Positions 1 to 5,098 of a DNA stretch of 5,098 nt are shown in pieces. The DNA is from CAZFAT01 sp964517075 (GTDB taxonomy: Bacteria > Acidobacteriota > Vicinamibacteria > Vicinamibacterales > SCN-69-37). A program made the translations under genes and the position numbers. A model generated the notes under the pieces. That model was not told the origin of the DNA. It saw nothing but the letters and a program-made list of their open reading frames with translations, and did no database searches. The stretch lies in the NCBI GenBank assembly GCA_964517075.1, contig CAZFAT010000116.1:1-5098 (forward strand). The letters are read 5' to 3'. Position 1 is the first letter of the stretch, and each line of letters opens with the position of its first letter.

Positions 1-3208
<3,208 letters not shown>

Positions 3209-3213
3209 GGGAA

Positions 3214-3218
3214 CTCCT
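3214..3218 (-). promoter_or_regulatory. Shine-Dalgarno site of the DUF4175-like gene
   Basis: On the minus strand AGGAG precedes the ATG at 3208 by 5 nt (GCAGGAGTTCCCATG). With the in-frame TAA at 3233-3235 it fixes this start. It lies in the 69-bp gap between the two genes (3209-3277), in which I see no convincing promoter and no T-tailed terminator. This fits read-through transcription with independent translation initiation. Confidence 0.8.
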
Positions 3219-3277
3219 GCGATGTCTTGAGCTTAGCCCAGCGGTCCAGTGGTGTCGATACGGAACGCCACTTCCGC

Positions 3278-5098
3278 TCAGGCGACACCGGCCCCCGGCC
3301 GGCGCGACAAACGGTTCGAAAGCGCTGATTCCACGAGCAGTGCGGCGAGCCCTGCGACCAGCAGGAACCACCAGATAGACTGCTGCTTCTCCTTATCGGC
3401 CGGCGTCAGGTCCGGGTTCTCCAGCGACTGCCCGGGCCCGCCCTGGCTGGCCTGCCCGGTGGCGCCGGCCAGGAACTCGTTGTGAGCCATGGGCGTCAGA
3501 TCGGACTCCGCCGGGTCAATGTTGGCCGCCACCGCGTACGGCCGTCGCTCACCGGACCCGGCCAGCCGGACCGAATAGAACCCCTGCTCGGCAAGGGACA
3601 CCGACGGCACGCCGCCCTGCCCGAGTCTCACCTGCTCGCCCCCGGGAGACACCACAACGCCGCTCGCGCCGCCCGCGCCGCCGGTCGCGCTCACCTGCCC
3701 CTCGCGGACGATTGATCCCACCGCGGCCGAGATGTCGAGGCTGCGACCGACGATGTACCACGCCTCCGGCTCTTCGTACTGCGCCAGATACCTGGTGAAG
3801 TGGTACATCAACGGCACGAATACCCCGCTGTGTCCGGGCGCGTCGTTCCACTCGCGGTCGAGCGTCGATGTGAACAGGAGGACGCGGCCACTCCCCACGC
3901 GCCGCTCGACGAGCGCCGCTCCGCCGTCGTCGTATCGCGCGAGGATGCGGTCCTCAGGTCCCGCCGTGAGGCTGCGATACCGCCAGAACGGAATCTTGCT
4001 GAAGTTGGTCTGCCGCTCGCTCTTGAACGACTCGAACACGGGATGGCTGAAGTCCACAAACCCAAGCGTCCCGCCGCGACCCGACCGATCGATCGTTCCA
4101 CCCAGGGTCCCGGCGATCAACGGCGAATCGGTGCGCACCGGCGTGCGCTCGCCCAGCGCGATGAGGAGCCCGCCACCCTGTTCGACGAACGCAGTGAGCG
4201 CCGCCGCGGCGGCTGTCGACAACCCCGTCGCGTTGTTCAGGACGACGACCGAGCGGTTGGTGAAGTGCGTGGCGGCCACGCGCGATGCGGGCACCACCTC
4301 GATCCGGAAGGGCGGGGTCTTGCTGACCTCGAGCGCCGTGGTGTAGAAGCGGTTGGCGTCGCGGATGGCGCCCTCCGCCGCAATGACGAGCACGGACACC
4401 GGGCGGCTGGGCGACAGGACGAAATAGAAGTCGTTGTCTTTGGGCAGCGCGTCCGCGCCGGCGCGAATCACGCCCTGCATGCTGCTCGTGGCCACGGTCA
4501 CGGCCGGAAACGTGACGGACGCCGTCGCATTCGGGGCGACGCTGACGGGCTGGGTGTGGATCGGTCGCCCATCGATTTCGAGACGCACCGGCTGATTCGC
4601 CACGGGCCGCGCGCCGCGATTGGTCAGCCCCACGGTGACGGTCGCGCGTTCCTCGCCCGAGAACTGCGCGCGCGCGATGGCCATGGACGACACGGCCAGG
4701 TTGGCGGTGTCCGGCTCGGCGACCGACACCGCCGTGACCGTCGCCCCGACGGGCAGGTCGACCTTCTCCTGACGCTCCCAGCCAGACCGCTGAAAATCGG
4801 TAATCAGATAGGCCTCGAGCCTGGGCAGCGTGGACTGGCTCAGCCGGCTCTGCGCGAGGCGAAGCGCCGGCGCGTACTTCGTCGCGGCCGCCGACACCGT
4901 CGCCTGCCTGAGGGCCGCTTCGAGGCTGGCCCGGTCGGTGGTGGAACGGACGGCCTCCTCGAGCGCCTGATCGAAGAGCACGAGCGTGGCGCGGTCCTCG
5001 CCCGAGAGGCCGTCGACAATCCGCCGGGCCTCGGCCTGCGCGCGGGCCCAGTGGTCGCCATAGCCCATGCTGGCCGATCGATCCAGGAGGATCACGAC
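3278..5098 (-). CDS. BatA-like membrane-anchored VWA domain protein, 5' end outside window
   Basis: The frame is open to the right edge, so the true start and any N-terminal membrane helices are missing; 606 codons and a TGA stop are visible. A GTG at 5093-5095 is internal, because it lies within the first VWA beta strand. Numbering from the edge, residues 1-110 are a von Willebrand A domain. The MIDAS metal-site residues are all present: D6, S8 and S10 (DRSASM), T73 (ATKYAPAL) and D101 (LITDFQRSGW). Residues about 130-215 look like an Ig/CARDB-type beta domain. About 232-440 resembles the class I glutamine-amidotransferase-like fold of BatA-related proteins (VVVLNNATGL, then FVEQGGGLLIALGE), with no Cys at the expected nucleophile elbow, so it is probably non-catalytic. 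A Gly-rich stretch lies near 472-480. A membrane helix at about 575-592 (WWFLLVAGLAALLVESAL) is followed by a basic tail, which puts the large middle part in the periplasm. In known systems such proteins are encoded beside MoxR AAA+ ATPases and DUF58 proteins, and metal-dependent protein binding is the inferred role. The family assignment is secure; the partner and substrate are unknown. Confidence 0.9.
   Translation of the reverse strand, partial: VVILLDRSASMGYGDHWARAQAEARRIVDGLSGEDRATLVLFDQALEEAVRSTTDRASLEAALRQATVSAAATKYAPALRLAQSRLSQSTLPRLEAYLITDFQRSGWERQEKVDLPVGATVTAVSVAEPDTANLAVSSMAIARAQFSGEERATVTVGLTNRGARPVANQPVRLEIDGRPIHTQPVSVAPNATASVTFPAVTVATSSMQGVIRAGADALPKDNDFYFVLSPSRPVSVLVIAAEGAIRDANRFYTTALEVSKTPPFRIEVVPASRVAATHFTNRSVVVLNNATGLSTAAAAALTAFVEQGGGLLIALGERTPVRTDSPLIAGTLGGTIDRSGRGGTLGFVDFSHPVFESFKSERQTNFSKIPFWRYRSLTAGPEDRILARYDDGGAALVERRVGSGRVLLFTSTLDREWNDAPGHSGVFVPLMYHFTRYLAQYEEPEAWYIVGRSLDISAAVGSIVREGQVSATGGAGGASGVVVSPGGEQVRLGQGGVPSVSLAEQGFYSVRLAGSGERRPYAVAANIDPAESDLTPMAHNEFLAGATGQASQGGPGQSLENPDLTPADKEKQQSIWWFLLVAGLAALLVESALSNRLSRRPGAGVA

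Noticed and set aside
3261..3276. Inverted repeat (CGGAA, 6-nt loop, TTCCG) just after the VWA gene stop, considered as a terminator.
   Set aside because: The stem is only 5 bp and has no following T tract, and the next gene follows closely with its own ribosome binding site. It is better treated as chance within an operon gap.
3732..4346. Plus-strand open frame of 204 codons opposite the VWA gene.
   Set aside because: The opposite strand encodes a well-supported VWA/BatA protein over the whole interval. The antisense product is Arg/Ser/Pro-rich with no domain.

Overview
This GC-rich window is almost entirely coding. It holds two genes, both on the minus strand and both cut by a window edge. 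They are read from the right edge towards the left. No RNA gene, insertion sequence, CRISPR array or origin is visible. The long plus-strand open frames are shadows of the minus-strand genes.

Layout, in transcription order: (1) 5098 to 3278 is the C-terminal 606 codons of a membrane-anchored von Willebrand factor A (VWA) protein of the BatA type. It has an intact MIDAS metal site, an Ig-like region, a degenerate glutamine-amidotransferase-like region and a C-terminal membrane helix. (2) A 69-bp gap carries a strong Shine-Dalgarno sequence. (3) 3208 to 1 is a very large membrane protein, 1069 codons visible with no stop reached. It has three N-terminal membrane helices, an Ig-like periplasmic region, two polyglycine linkers, a long Gln/Ala/Glu-rich coiled-coil region and a Gly-Gln repeat tail. 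It resembles proteins annotated as DUF4175 family or DUF4175-like. The left edge lies inside a perfect GACCTT hexanucleotide array that encodes this tail.

The pair looks like the downstream part of a MoxR/Bat-type operon (MoxR AAA+ ATPase, DUF58 protein, BatA-like VWA protein, large DUF4175-like protein). The expected MoxR and DUF58 genes would lie beyond the right edge and are not seen. Both visible proteins appear to place most of their mass on the outer side of the inner membrane, so a joint envelope role is plausible, perhaps as a MoxR-linked chaperone or assembly module. Function is not established for this exact pair.

The protein style (a BatA-like protein followed by a DUF4175-like protein with PAYTGLPP and SYYAKAxDxDxVSGPK segments, at high GC) suggests Acidobacteriota, possibly the Vicinamibacteria. 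This is recognition from memory and has not been tested by a search. The most notable signals are the homogeneous CAAGGT expansion at the end of the large gene, the modular coil and glycine architecture, and the risk that gene callers miss the 3.2-kb edge-truncated gene and report a false 517-codon antisense gene instead.
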